Origin: Mortierella alpina
Lineage: Eukaryota; Mortierellomycota; Mortierellomycetes; Mortierellales; Mortierellaceae
Assembly (NCBI GenBank): GCA_029449245.1
Contig: JANATF010000006.1
Span: 682,001 to 746,000 of the forward strand
Direction of reading: 5' to 3'
Length of the DNA stretch: 64,000 nt
This document shows, piece after piece, positions 45,051 to 55,315 of the stretch. The notes beneath the pieces were generated by a model, which made no database searches, was not told where the DNA came from, and saw only the letters and a program-made list of their open reading frames with translations. Position 1 is the stretch's first letter, and every line of letters starts with the position of its first letter. The position numbers were made by a program, and so were the translations under genes.

Positions 45051-46765
45051 TCATTGGGTGGTCAAGCACTGCATCATCTTGGCCATGATCCCCCGTGAGC
45101 TCTTGCTTGACTGGGTCTCTGATCTTGCAGATCGATCTTGTTCACTCCCATGCGCCGCATGCTGGACGTCTCCGAGACTGCTCTCGCAGCATGAGCTTTG
45201 CAGCTGCTGACTCGGTGTTTGGGCATCCTTTAAGGCAGTTGAAGATACGGAACTCTCGGAAGCCGAACAGGACGACGATGGGAGGGTGCATGAAGGTGAT
45301 ATGGGTCCTGTCTCCGAAACTGAAGCTGACCCATGTCCTCTTAGATCTTGCTGCTGCTGTGTAGGTTCACTCGCAACGGGTACAGGGGGCAGCGGCCGAT
45401 GGCGGAGGTATTCGTCTCTAGCAGGGCTTGAAGGATCTGACGGTAGACTGGTGATGAAGTTGGTTGAGACCACGACTTCGGATACGGCTGTAGTGGTTGT
45501 TGCAGGAGTGATGATGCTAGGTGGTGAAGTTTCAGCGCAGCGGGTGCTTGCCCTAGTCAACGTTCTCGTCGGAGAGAGCAAGTGACGAAACGGAGGAGGA
45601 GGAGGAGGGCAAGGGGCTGATACGAAATAGGAGTGTAGGGATAAGCCCTCGGCAAGACCCGTCTCGAGCCATTCTGGCGGGATCGGGTGTCCATCAATCG
45701 AGGCAGTAATAGCCGTGGGCGAGACTGCCGACGGCATGATGGCCGAGGCGGCACCCTGGGCCGACACCTGGTACTGGTGCTGCCGCCAATGCGACGGGAG
45801 AAGTGTATCCGAAAATGTTTGAGTACAGTTGAAATTGGGCACTTTAGCGGGATTGACAGTCCGGCTGAATGATTCTTCCTGTGACACTGAGCTGAAATGC
45901 AGGACGAAGGCGCCGTCCTCCGCAGTGGCCACTTCAAGCAGGGACTCGCCATCCGTTTTGTCAGCATCATCGCGTGCTGGAGACGCGCAGTGGTTGTAAC
46001 AGCACCCGAATACGCAAGGTTCCATCACCGCGCATCGCAAACAGCGGGGTCTCGCAGACCGGGTCAATATCGGCACTGGTATAGGCACTGGCCCAGGACC
46101 TGGAGGAGTGCACAGTCGGTTGTGTTTGTGCTGAGGACGAAGCCATTGCGGGAGGAATCGTCCCAAGAAGAAAGGCTTGGTACACCTCTCGACCTTGCAG
46201 TAGAGCTGAGGGTCGGTATCGCCTTGTTGAGTGGCTGCTTGCAGAGAGCGTTGTATATCTGTCCATATGATTCGGTGAGGGCATTGTGCATGCTGCTGCG
46301 GTATGTGTCGCTGGTATGCACATGCATCTACATCTGCATTGGTCTCCTTAAAAGCTGCGCCAATGCACTCTCTGTTGCTGATATGGATGTCGGCATTGTT
46401 GCTGTGGATGTGGCGGACGTCTGGTGACGAAAAGAGACGAGCCGCGGTACGAGTATGTCGCGCAGGCAAAGTAGAGGTCGCGGTAGTTGCTGTATTCAAG
46501 TCTGAACTAGCGCTCAGTGCTGTTGTAGTGGCATGTCGAGCGCCTCTGGATGGATCGACTGGGAGAGCAGCATGGTCGAGTTCATCGTGGGGGAAGAAGC
46601 AGAGGAGGCAGAGGGAGTCAATTGAGGAGAAGAAGGTGGAGTAGGAAGCAATGACTGCGAGAGGTCTGCTTTGGTGGCAACGTCGGATGGTCCATCAGTG
46701 ATATGGCCATGTTGGCAATGGCAGTGGTGGGAGCAAGTGACGATAAAGCGACGAGAGGGAGCCAT
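45051..46765 (-). CDS. Low-complexity protein of unknown function, model unresolved
   Basis: Two overlapping minus-strand frames appear to belong to one gene. The first opens at ATG 46765 (MAPSRRFIVTCSHHCHCQHG), about 150 bp after a TATA box, and stops at 46514. The second is open from about 46610 down to a stop at 45051 and encodes about 480 residues rich in Ser, Pro, Thr and Gln, with scattered Cys (CCYNHC, RCLRCAVMEPCVFGC). I found no canonical intron that joins them; donors available in the first frame are all poor. Either a one-base error or real frameshift, or unrecognised introns, must account for this. No family was recognised. Confidence 0.4.
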
Positions 46766-46913
46766 TGTAAAGAGAAGCAAGGGTGATGGTTGGAAGGTGA
46801 AAGCGAACAAAAGAGAGTTGGTGACAGTAAAGGGTGCTGGGATGCTTTTATGGTTGAAAGAACAGAGAGTGGGCGATGGGGGGAAACAGGAACAAGGTTG
46901 GGAAAGGGTTCTC

Positions 46914-46921
46914 TTTTTATA
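46914..46921 (-). promoter_or_regulatory. TATA box of the unresolved gene
   Basis: TATAAAAA on the minus strand lies about 150 bp upstream of ATG 46765. It supports a promoter reading towards lower coordinates. Confidence 0.55.
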
Positions 46922-48288
46922 ACTTTTCAAAACCTGTGTGATTCCGATTGGTGGCAACGAACTGTCGCACTCAGCAGAGTGTTGTAAAACGTGTGCCGGT
47001 CCGTCTGGCAAAACTGTGACCCCGTTCGATTGAACATCCCATTGCGACTACGCACGCACCCGAAAAGGCATTTTCACTGCAGCTCTCGCTCTCACTTTTG
47101 TGCCCCCCACCCCTCCACCCCCTTGCTTGATATTGCAACCTATTTGCATATCCGTACCTTGGCAAGCCTGCACATCCGACGCACGGGAGTAGTGGGGCTG
47201 AGTTTCAAGACGATCTAGAAGCCTGACCGCGCTCGTCCCGCTAATACCATCCATGTCAGCCAAGGCCTCATGCTGGCTCTGAATTCTTGGCAATATAGAT
47301 CCTGTGATATCAGGAGCAGGCGAAGTCGAGCACATTGGGTGAGCGTGTCTCATCTTGCAGAACGCAGACGAAACCCTTTGTTTGAAGTTTTTGGCAAAGA
47401 GAACGGAAGGCATGTTGAGGGAGCAATTGGATACGTGTTGTAATGGCGTCTTTGAATACATCCTTCAGTCCTCTTTTATAGTGCCTACATTCTAAGGAAA
47501 GCAGTAGTAACCACAGCTTGCCTGCACACCACGTCCTCCTTGTTGGCCTTGAATCACCTTAAATGGCTTTCTGAGGTTGTTGCTAGTGGTACTTTTTTTT
47601 ATTTTACATCCCCTCACCTACTATCGCCAGACAGCACACTTGACGAATATCCAGAAAGAAAAGCAAAAAAAAAAAACTTCGCCTCGCTTTTCTGTTCATC
47701 TTTGTAGGGCGATGCATCTGCAATAACGGGAGAGGTACGTCTAGGTCAATTGAGGTGACCTGTGGGACGCCTTTTAGTACATGCATGACATGAGCTCAAG
47801 CGTTTCGTTGGACAAGGCGGATCGCTATGCACTTTTGTTTACATGATAGTCTACTGTGCTGCATCGTTGTCATTCCCCTCCGACCGAAATGGAACTGCGG
47901 CTAGGAGTGTTCGTCCCGAGCTTTGCCACCCTTCTAGCTAGCGCAATTTCAGCGGTCTCCTGCATATCTTCTTACGAGACGTGTCAGCTTCCAAAAGCCT
48001 TTGATAGCTTGGATCACAAGGCCGACGTGGGGGGTAAAGAACATTCGAGTCTTTCGCTGTTGCCTCACCGCCCCTGTGCCGAGGATGCCCGTGGCGAAGT
48101 AGGATGGTGGAAGGACTCGATTTTCTAGGAACAAGTCTAGAGTTGTGTCTCGTATGCATACCCCTTGGCTGAACCAAATCAATTCATTGAGCATCCTGCG
48201 AAAGAAACGTTCTGTCGTAAGCTCAAAAGGTGAGTCCAAATGCGAGACGAGAAAGGTTTAATAGATATGTACAAGAAAGAACCCAAAG
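46922..48288. other. Intergenic region with weak ORFs
   Basis: About 1.4 kb with no confident gene. A 137-codon minus-strand ORF runs 47461-47048 (start MYSKTPLQHVSNC); a TATA-like CTATAAAAG lies immediately before its ATG, too close for that ATG to be used. A plus-strand 79-codon ORF at 47889-48128 has a weakly signal-peptide-like start. Neither has recognisable content. Confidence 0.4.
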
Positions 48289-49029
48289 CTAAGGAAAGGT
48301 CAGTAGTAAAGTCTTGATCTCCATGTCCCAATCATGCGGCCACTGGTCCTCATTCGCAAAGTTATCCGTTACGTCGTGAAACGACTCCAAGACCTGGTTC
48401 AAGTTTCCACGCAGCGCTACCTGGAACGTCGAGAACTTGTCCTGTTGCATCAACAGTGTGTCCACCGCGGGTCGCAAGAAGTTGATGTACATATCCGAAT
48501 CAACCCCACCTACGCGTGCCTGTAGCTGAGCGACTAGTTTCTTGACGATCCTCTCCTTGATCTTGGGCATAAAGTGACATATCGAAGGTGGGTTCCCGCA
48601 AATATAATCCATCTTATGGCAATCGGACATGGCCCAACTGACCCCTGGAGGGGGTTGTTGAACCCTGTGCGGATCGTTGCAGTCGCCTTTGAACGGTGGT
48701 TTGTCCTTGAAAATGGCGTTAAAGACTGTCGGATAGATTGTCACATCCCAACTGTTCTGAGCCTGGGTGACGGCGTGGTTGATCAACTTTATAGCGTTGT
48801 TCTTGTCAAGTTCTCCTATCGTATTGATGGGAATACCATGAAAGATCTGGTCTTGCACTCTTTGACTGAGGAGAGTGAAGTAGTCGCTGGAGAGCTGTAG
48901 GTACTTGTCGGCAAATGCGTGTGAGACATTGACCTGGCATTCCTTTTCACAGGCCTGGGCAAAGGAAGGCGCAAGTATCAATGTAAGGGACAATGCCCCG
49001 AGGAATGAGGCTACAGACGAGAACTTCAT
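48289..49029 (-). CDS. Secreted protein of unknown function
   Basis: This 246-residue intronless ORF has a clear signal peptide (MKFSSVASFLGALSLTLILA, then PSFAQA). The mature chain carries eight cysteines at ACEKECQV, GDCNDPH, SDCHKMDYICG and PSICHF plus nearby positions, and long amphipathic helical stretches. I do not recognise a family. The length and helical content differ from small cysteine-rich effectors. The start is unambiguous because the signal peptide begins at the first ATG, with a TATTTTATAG element about 35-45 bp upstream. It could be an abundant secreted or wall-associated protein. Confidence 0.78.
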   Translation of the reverse strand: MKFSSVASFLGALSLTLILAPSFAQACEKECQVNVSHAFADKYLQLSSDYFTLLSQRVQDQIFHGIPINTIGELDKNNAIKLINHAVTQAQNSWDVTIYPTVFNAIFKDKPPFKGDCNDPHRVQQPPPGVSWAMSDCHKMDYICGNPPSICHFMPKIKERIVKKLVAQLQARVGGVDSDMYINFLRPAVDTLLMQQDKFSTFQVALRGNLNQVLESFHDVTDNFANEDQWPHDWDMEIKTLLLTFP

Positions 49030-49643
49030 GGTGCGATGGAGGACATTGAGGTGGTTTCTGAGTTCTATAAAATAGAATGGGCCAATGAGTTAATCGATGG
49101 GTGATCGGCCCAGGTCGAGGGTAAAGTGAGTGTAGACTGTAAAGTAGATTCCGGTTGTTCAGGGGACGATTACGAGAGCTGTGCATGCAAGTATGGTTGA
49201 GAACAGCGCACTGTGACCGAAGAAGTGGAAGGCAAGTGGGGCAGTGGGCGACAGGGATCGACGGAGCTGTGCGCCAGAGCAGGGGCATGGAGAGGTGCTG
49301 GTCCATACAAGCTATTCTTGAATGCGCATGCAGACAGCATTCCAGGGTCGTTCAGCACGAGCCACGGGAGATGACCTTACATGCAGTATGCGTTCCACAA
49401 TATAGTGAGCTGTGAGGCCGACGTTGAAGTCAAAAAGTGAAGAGGAGCAGTGAAGTGTGCGACCCGCCCAGGAGAAAACGTTTCTTCTCCTCGCTGAAGG
49501 TCCGTTGCAGTGGCTGAGAGCACAGCCCACTGGACTCTCGTCTCGTTCTGCTATTGACAGCGTCATTTGTCCGTCAGTGCTTTATTGGTTTCAAGCGCAG
49601 AGATGTGTGCGGATTCCCGCTCACAAATATTGCAGCTTCTGCT
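49030..49643. other. Intergenic region upstream of the secreted protein
   Basis: I see no gene. It holds the secreted-protein promoter and the 3' end of the TspO-like gene. Confidence 0.5.
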
Positions 49644-50838
49644 TTAACCCAGGAGAGGGGCCGTTTCGCCCGTGTGGCGGCCAGCGAGGCGGAAGACAAA
49701 GGGCTTCATGGTGTACGTAGCTACAGCAATGCCCAAGCCAAGCGAGGTCCAGTGGATGGCAGGGTTCTCCTGCTGGGCAAAGACTCCGAAAAGGTACCAA
49801 GCCAACACCAAAGCACCAGCTAAGTACAACAACGAGACAAGGCCGAGAAATGGTCGAGAAATGGTCAGATGTAATCGTCAGATGAAGAAGAAGTCTTGCA
49901 GCTCACCGGCGAACCTCTCTGATTGAGATTGCGCAACTTACCAACATCGCCTTGCTTGTACTCAATATATCCGATAACAGTAGAGGCGACAAACGCCAAT
50001 CCTGCAATCGAGATTACGATCTGGAAGGTTGAGGGACCATCATCATGGATAGGCGACAGGACCGCAAAGACGTTGACGATCAAGAGAACAAAGATCCAGG
50101 CGTGATACAGCGAAAACGGCAGGTGCAGAAAGATAACGTCCAGCAATGTCTCTGCCGAATGCTGTTCCTTGAGGCGATAGTAAATAAAGGACACTGCCCC
50201 TGTGGCGAGGAACAGAGGAAACAGGGCCAGAATGGTGTAGCCCTCGGACTATCGTATCAACAGAACACGCGGTTAGCCTGGATGTTCAATTGGCCTCTGT
50301 AACAGGCGCCGTCATTTTAGCAGTGTCGTATTTGTTGCTTGAAATAACAAGGTGAAGGGAGAAAAGTGCGCCTGTCACCGGCTCGCACCCGAACCGTTAA
50401 CACGGGTAGCCATGGATAGCTTCGCAAACCAAGGCAGTTGACCGAAGAAGTAACGCGATCGAGTCTTGATTACGTGACGAGGGACGAAGAGTCAAAGGGC
50501 GAGAGTTGCGTGAAAAAAAAACCTGTAGCACACAAAGGCATCAGGACACTTACCCAGAGAGCAAGCCAGATAGCGTTGAAGATAGCAGCCGTAACAAAGT
50601 GCCAGCCGGCAGCCTGGTGAACCTTGTCTGTGAACCACTGGAAGACGACCATGCCTCCGAGCAGGACATGGATCAGAGTCCAAATGAGAAATGTGAAGTG
50701 AGCCGGGCTGATGTATGACTTATGCTTGGAGTAGGCCGAGTCGCCACCAAAGGAGCTATACAGGTTTCCTGAGAGGAGGGTGACATAGACGATGATGTTG
50801 ATGACCTTGGAGGGCCAGTGTTCGAAGTCGATGCCCAT
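49644..50838 (-). CDS. Multi-pass membrane protein, TspO/tryptophan-rich-sensory-like
   Basis: Exons on the minus strand are 50838-50554, 50248-49942 and 49819-49644, giving 255 residues. Seven or eight hydrophobic helices are predicted. The N-terminal half (WPSKVINIIVYVTLLSGNLY, then SPAHFTFLIWTLIHVLLGG and AAGWHFVTAAIFNAIWLALW) has the W/P-rich helix pattern of TspO/MBR-like proteins. It is longer than a canonical five-helix TspO of about 160 residues. The C-terminal tail ends GRHTGETAPLLG. The TspO relation is a pattern-level impression; a fungal-specific family is just as possible. The reading frame runs on beyond both exon ends into introns, so unspliced ORFs would give wrong C-termini. 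Confidence 0.78.
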
Positions 50839-51273
50839 GGTAGTAGGAGGAGTTTGATTAAGGTGGAGGAACGAGGTTGAGAAGAGAGGAGGAAAGGTGT
50901 GAAAAATACGAAACTGGAAAATTGCAAAAAAGTTTCCTGCGCGCCGCCCTTGCACCTGCAGTGCATGAGACGCGTGATCCCTACTGCAACAGTTAACATC
51001 ATGAAAAGCGAGTGTACTGCAACAAACTGGGTAAGATCTTATTATAAGTGCATCACCGATTTCAAGTTGGCCTATTGACCCAGAGAACATGCGACGACGG
51101 GCGAGGCTGACCGAAGCGCAAGATGCCATGTCTAGGGTATCATGGTATGTAGGAAGGGTGCGGAGCATTTTCCCGAAAGACAAAGCTACGAATCTGCAGT
51201 AAAGTGGGCACTCTCCTCGATACATGGTATTCAAGGCGAAATCACTCTGCTCCTGCGACGTGTGTTCACGAAC
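50839..51273. other. Intergenic region between the TspO-like and CENP-Q-like genes
   Basis: No coding signal. An ACGCGT word lies at 50970 in the TspO-like gene's promoter. Confidence 0.5.
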
Positions 51274-53129
51274 TCACGTTGTGCCTGATGCAAGGGTCAT
51301 TGTTGACAACTCGCGGATCCTGTCCTTGGCAACAGTAATGAGCTGCAGCAGTGGATCAAGCCCTTCGCCGTTTTTCTCAATTACAGTCAACCGGCTGCCT
51401 AGCCTCTTTGACACTTTGTTAATGCTCAGGTCCTGATCAGGCTAGAGAGAAAATGACCCCATAATGCGCAAGTTGCAAAGTATTCGATGGTGAAAAATGT
51501 GAGTTATCGCCCGCAAAAGCAGCAGCCGTCTAAACGCTAATGTCCTCGCGTAACTTACATTGTATGAAGATTCATGGAACTCAGTTCCCGAAAAGTTTTC
51601 GTCACACGAAATCGGCATCAAAGATAGTAACCTCTGGTCCGATACTGATAAATGCCCATGATCGTTGTCGGCTTTACATAGTGCCGCCATGGAGGTTGAC
51701 AAAGACGAGTCCCGAAGCAGCGGATGTAATTTTGAGCGCTGCAATTCCCTTGTCCGCTGATCTAGGGCCAGTTTCTTTTCGCGGAAGCTGGCGAGTTCTG
51801 CCTCATCTTGCTTAGCAAGACTGAGTGTCGAAAACATAAATACAGTTAGAGCTTCTCTTCAAAATCTGTGCGCACGGGGTATTCTCTTGACAGCCATCAT
51901 GTCGTCAACGTACATTTGTTCTTGTTCAAGACGGAGCTCCAAGTCCCGAATATGTTCAAGATCCGGCACAAGCATGGCCTCCATCTCTCTCTAGAAGTTG
52001 TCAAAAGTAATGTGAGTGACGCTCAACCAAACTGCAAGTCCTTCACATAGTTTCATTTGCGACTATACTTCCTCGTACATTGCGCGTAGCGAGCTGTGGA
52101 TAGTTGATGCGTTCCTTCCCTTGCGGAGGTACATTCAGTTCGCTCAATGAGTCGTTAAGTCTACATATGTTGCATGATCGTTAGCTCACGTTCTGTAAAA
52201 GGTTCCGCCGTACTAGCTCTACCTCAGTTTGCCAGCAAAACTCACCTTTGCATGAGACGATTCAAAGCCATCTGCATAGCAATCTTTCTCTTATCCCCCC
52301 TGGCGCGTGAGATAGCCGCTCTATGTACAATTAGTAGCGAGAGGAAACATTGGTAAGTAAGAAATCATGAGAAGTGCATTCCTGAGTAGGACCCACTTAT
52401 TGCTACGCTTACGGGAAGAGGCTAGAGACAAGGGTCTGGACATGTGACCGTGTCCTGATACTGACAGGCTTCCAGGAGCGCCGTACCGTGGCCTTGGAAA
52501 CGACGCGAAGTGTAGGCCGCAATCCCAGTTGTCGGTCTGCGTCATCGGAATCCACCTCCTCAATGTCCTCTACACTCTCTCTGCCTTCGCTCTCTTCATC
52601 AGATAAGACACGAGTTTCCCTTGCCTTTGAGGAGGATGCAGGTGCTGGTGCCGCTGTCCTAGTGCTGCTTCTAGTACTGCTCGTGCCCGCCACTGGTGCG
52701 GAGTTGTCAGCTCTCTCCTTTCCCTTCGACGCTGCTGGCGGCTGCTCCTTTCGCTTTGCTGCCCTCCTTGCCTTGATGGGTTTGGAGGGTGAGGGTTGTA
52801 GAGTTCTCTTCTCCTTTGTCGTAGTGGTGGTACCTTGAATCGCTTTTCTCTTGATCTTGACCTGCCAGTAACGTTTGTAAGTGATGCTGCTCTGCTCCCA
52901 CTCTTTTTAAGCGTCGAATGCGAGCGTACCATTTTGTATGAGCGCGGCTCTGTTTGGTCAGTGACAAGGGCGGAGGAATGGGCGCTTCTCTTTTCTTCTG
53001 TAGCTTGTCAATGTCCGCTTCGTTTCCCGAGGATAGTTGTGAGAATCCGAGGTTGCTGTGCGGAGTGAAGGCAGGAGTGGATGTCACCATGTCACCGAGA
53101 ACGCGAGACTTTTCTTGAGAGGTCAGCAT
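51274..53129 (-). CDS. CENP-Q/Fta7-like inner kinetochore protein
   Basis: This looks like a CENP-Q (Okp1/Fta7) subunit of the constitutive centromere-associated network. Exons on the minus strand are 53129-52929, 52861-52413, 52320-52246, 52160-52079, 51990-51914, 51820-51559 and 51441-51274, giving 437 residues; all introns close in frame. The first 190 residues are disordered, basic (KPIKARRAAKRK) and then acidic (VEDIEEVDSDDAD). The helical CENP-Q-like core follows: VSIRTRSHVQTLVSSLFP, KIAMQMALNRLMQRLNDSL, then NVPPQGKERINYPQLATRN and MLVPDLEHIRDLELRLEQEQ, which matches the family's L-x-P-x-L-x-x-I-x-x-L block. A coiled coil and a C-terminal helix complete it. The family call rests on this pattern, so it is moderate. 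Confidence 0.72.
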
Positions 53130-53265
53130 GTAGGCACAAGCCACTGCATTTCATGGCTATCAGAGGGCGGCGGCACCTTGCGCTTTGATACTCCACCCCT
53201 TCCCTCCTTTCCTTTCCTCCTCCTACCTCCATTCACATTCTACGCAGAAGCTTCTCTTGATTGTC
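53130..53265. promoter_or_regulatory. Compact bidirectional promoter
   Basis: Only 136 bp separate the divergent start codons of the CENP-Q-like and Sec14/RhoGAP genes. It contains a long CT-rich tract (about 53190-53235) on the RhoGAP side and no TATA box. Confidence 0.6.
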
Positions 53266-54903
53266 ATGGCCTCGAGCGAAAACATCATCTATCGCGCAGG
53301 TAATTCGTGTCTCGCGGCATGAACATCTTCCTTCATCCTCCGCCTGACTGCACTTTCTGCTCAGTACAAAGCTCGGCATACATACGCGCAGAATGCCTTT
53401 AATGACACTGACATCAAATATCGGCGTCTGCAACTGTAGGCGTGGACTATGAGAGCAGGCCGATGGTCGTGCTCTGTGCCTGCAACCTGCCAGACCCTGC
53501 CGTCGTCGACTATGACACGATTCTAAGGTAGGGTCTGCATCCAGCCAAGCATCAGGGCTAGATATTTTTAGAAAGGCTGCCCACGTCCACTAAAACTCTA
53601 TTCCTTTCTTTGGGCCTGATATCCAGGGTCGTGCTGGCCCAACTGGAGCATTTTGTCGAAAATGACTACACCATTGTCATGTTCTCGGGAGGTGCAACCT
53701 ATCGTCCAGGATGGGGCTGGCTTTTCAAGGCGTATCGTAGCCTGAATCGAAGGTAAATCAGAAGGAAACCATGTGGAGTAAAAAGGAGTACCCATGATCG
53801 CAACAACCAACAGCTCGGGTCAATTGATGAATGTCAACTCGTTTGTGATAAATAGATACAAGAAGAATCTGAAGGCTCTCTATATCGTGCATCCCTCCAC
53901 ATGGCCAAGGCTAATTCTTGGCACAATGAACGCTGTCATAAGGTACGAGATCAGGAGCTGTTGCTTCCGTTGACAATAGAGCCAACGCTACTAACTATCG
54001 CTAACGAAACGCGTCTCGTATAATTTAGCCCCAAGTTCGGCGCCAAAGTCCACTATATCGATACCCTCTCTCACCTGGCCAGAGTAGTACCACTCAATCA
54101 GATCAATATACCGGCTGCCGTGTACAGGTATGTGTTAATCGCGAATCGCGACATCAAAGAAACAAATGTCACTGGTGGTGATTTGATCTGACTGTAGTTT
54201 TTTTTCGCCATCTAGGCACAATCTTAAGTTTGAAGATGCAATTACTCTTCCCGAAGACCAGCAGGATCATGCCCATAGAGTCTTTGGAGCACCGTTAGAG
54301 CGCTTGATGGGAGTCAACGGCGAGAATGGACTTCCACCATTTATTCGTGATTGTATTGGCAGCCTCATTCAGAACGGACTCTATGTCGAAGGACTTTTCA
54401 GACGCAGCCCCAGTTCTGTAATGCTCAAGCAGGTCCGAGCAGCTTACGATCGCGGGAACCCTGTCAACTTGGCGGAGTACGATATCCACATCTCTGCAGT
54501 GCTGTTGAAGCTGTTCCTGAGAGAACTTCCAAACCCAGTCTTCCCCGTTGACCTTTATGCATTGCTGCAGAAGCCCAAGCAGGAAGACGTGGCTCAACAA
54601 ACGACCGTCGTGGAATTCATCAAGACAGAGATCCTCTCGCGAACGACTCATAACAATTTGGTTTTGATGATGGAAGTCTTTAGGTTGCTCAAGATGGTCG
54701 CGGATAGGCACGAGTCCAACAAAATGACGGCACATAACCTGGCGCTGGTCATGACGCCCAACATGGTCAGGCATGAGGACGTCATGCAGGAGATTGCAAT
54801 GTCCACCGTTGGAAACAATGTAAAGGACTCGGCTGTAGACGGGACGTTGACCTTGGGCACCGTGGTAAAGATCATGATCGAGCACTACGAGGAGGTGTTT
54901 TGA
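53266..54903 (+). CDS. Sec14/BCH-RhoGAP protein (p50RhoGAP/ECM25-like)
   Basis: The product is a Rho-family GTPase-activating protein with an N-terminal CRAL-TRIO/BCH domain. Exons are 53266-53299, 53440-53527, 53627-53752, 53856-53942, 54029-54127 and 54216-54903, giving 373 residues. The lipid-binding-like part includes VVLCACNLPDP, YTIVMFSGGATYRPGWGWLF, NLKALYIVHPSTWPRLIL and KVHYIDTLSHL. The GAP domain starts near residue 165 (LPPFIRDCIGSLIQNGLYVE). It has the arginine finger in GLFRRSPS, then SAVLLKLFLRELPNPVFP and MTAHNLALVMTPNM, so the catalytic elements are intact. It probably acts on Cdc42 or Rho1 in polarity, by family analogy. It is head-to-head with the CENP-Q-like gene. Confidence 0.93.
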
Positions 54904-55315
54904 AGAGGCGGTTGCATACAGCAGTTCCAATAAACACTTGCCTTCGACGATGGTTGCTCCGTTGCAAGATTCTTCAGTCATGGAGAAAAAAAACTTTTTT
55001 TATATTACAAAAACAGGTACGTTTGGGTTCTAAAAAACACTTTTTCTTGGTTTCCAACCACCTTCCTCGCTTTTTTTTCTTGGGTATAAGTCTCACCTCC
55101 AGAGAGACTGATAATGCATTTCACCCTCAAAAAAACGAGAAAGGGAGTCGATCGAAACTGCAGCACATATTTTCATGTTATATATACGAGACGAGAGAGC
55201 GGTGTGTTTTGTGCGTTTCCCACCCTCCCGTCATAACTTTTTTTCTTTTTCTCTCGACCTTTTCCCCTCCGTCAATCTCTCATTTCCGGCACTCAGTGGT
55301 TGAGGCGGAAGAGAG
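54904..55315. other. Convergent intergenic region
   Basis: This lies between the RhoGAP and guanine deaminase stops. It is T-rich, with runs of A/T, and no gene is seen. Confidence 0.6.

Noticed and set aside
47889-48128. Possible 79-residue secreted protein (MELRLGVFVPSFATLLAS)
   Set aside because: The signal-like start is weak, the rest has no cysteine pattern or family, and there is no TATA or leader. Expression data would be needed.
47949-48239. A 96-codon minus-strand ORF downstream of the secreted protein
   Set aside because: It has no ATG start (opens with TTG), no splice-in exon and no recognisable content.
50368-50410. A GTTCGGGTGCGAGCC-like stretch resembling a tRNA T-arm
   Set aside because: There is no matching anticodon arm, D-arm or acceptor stem around it.
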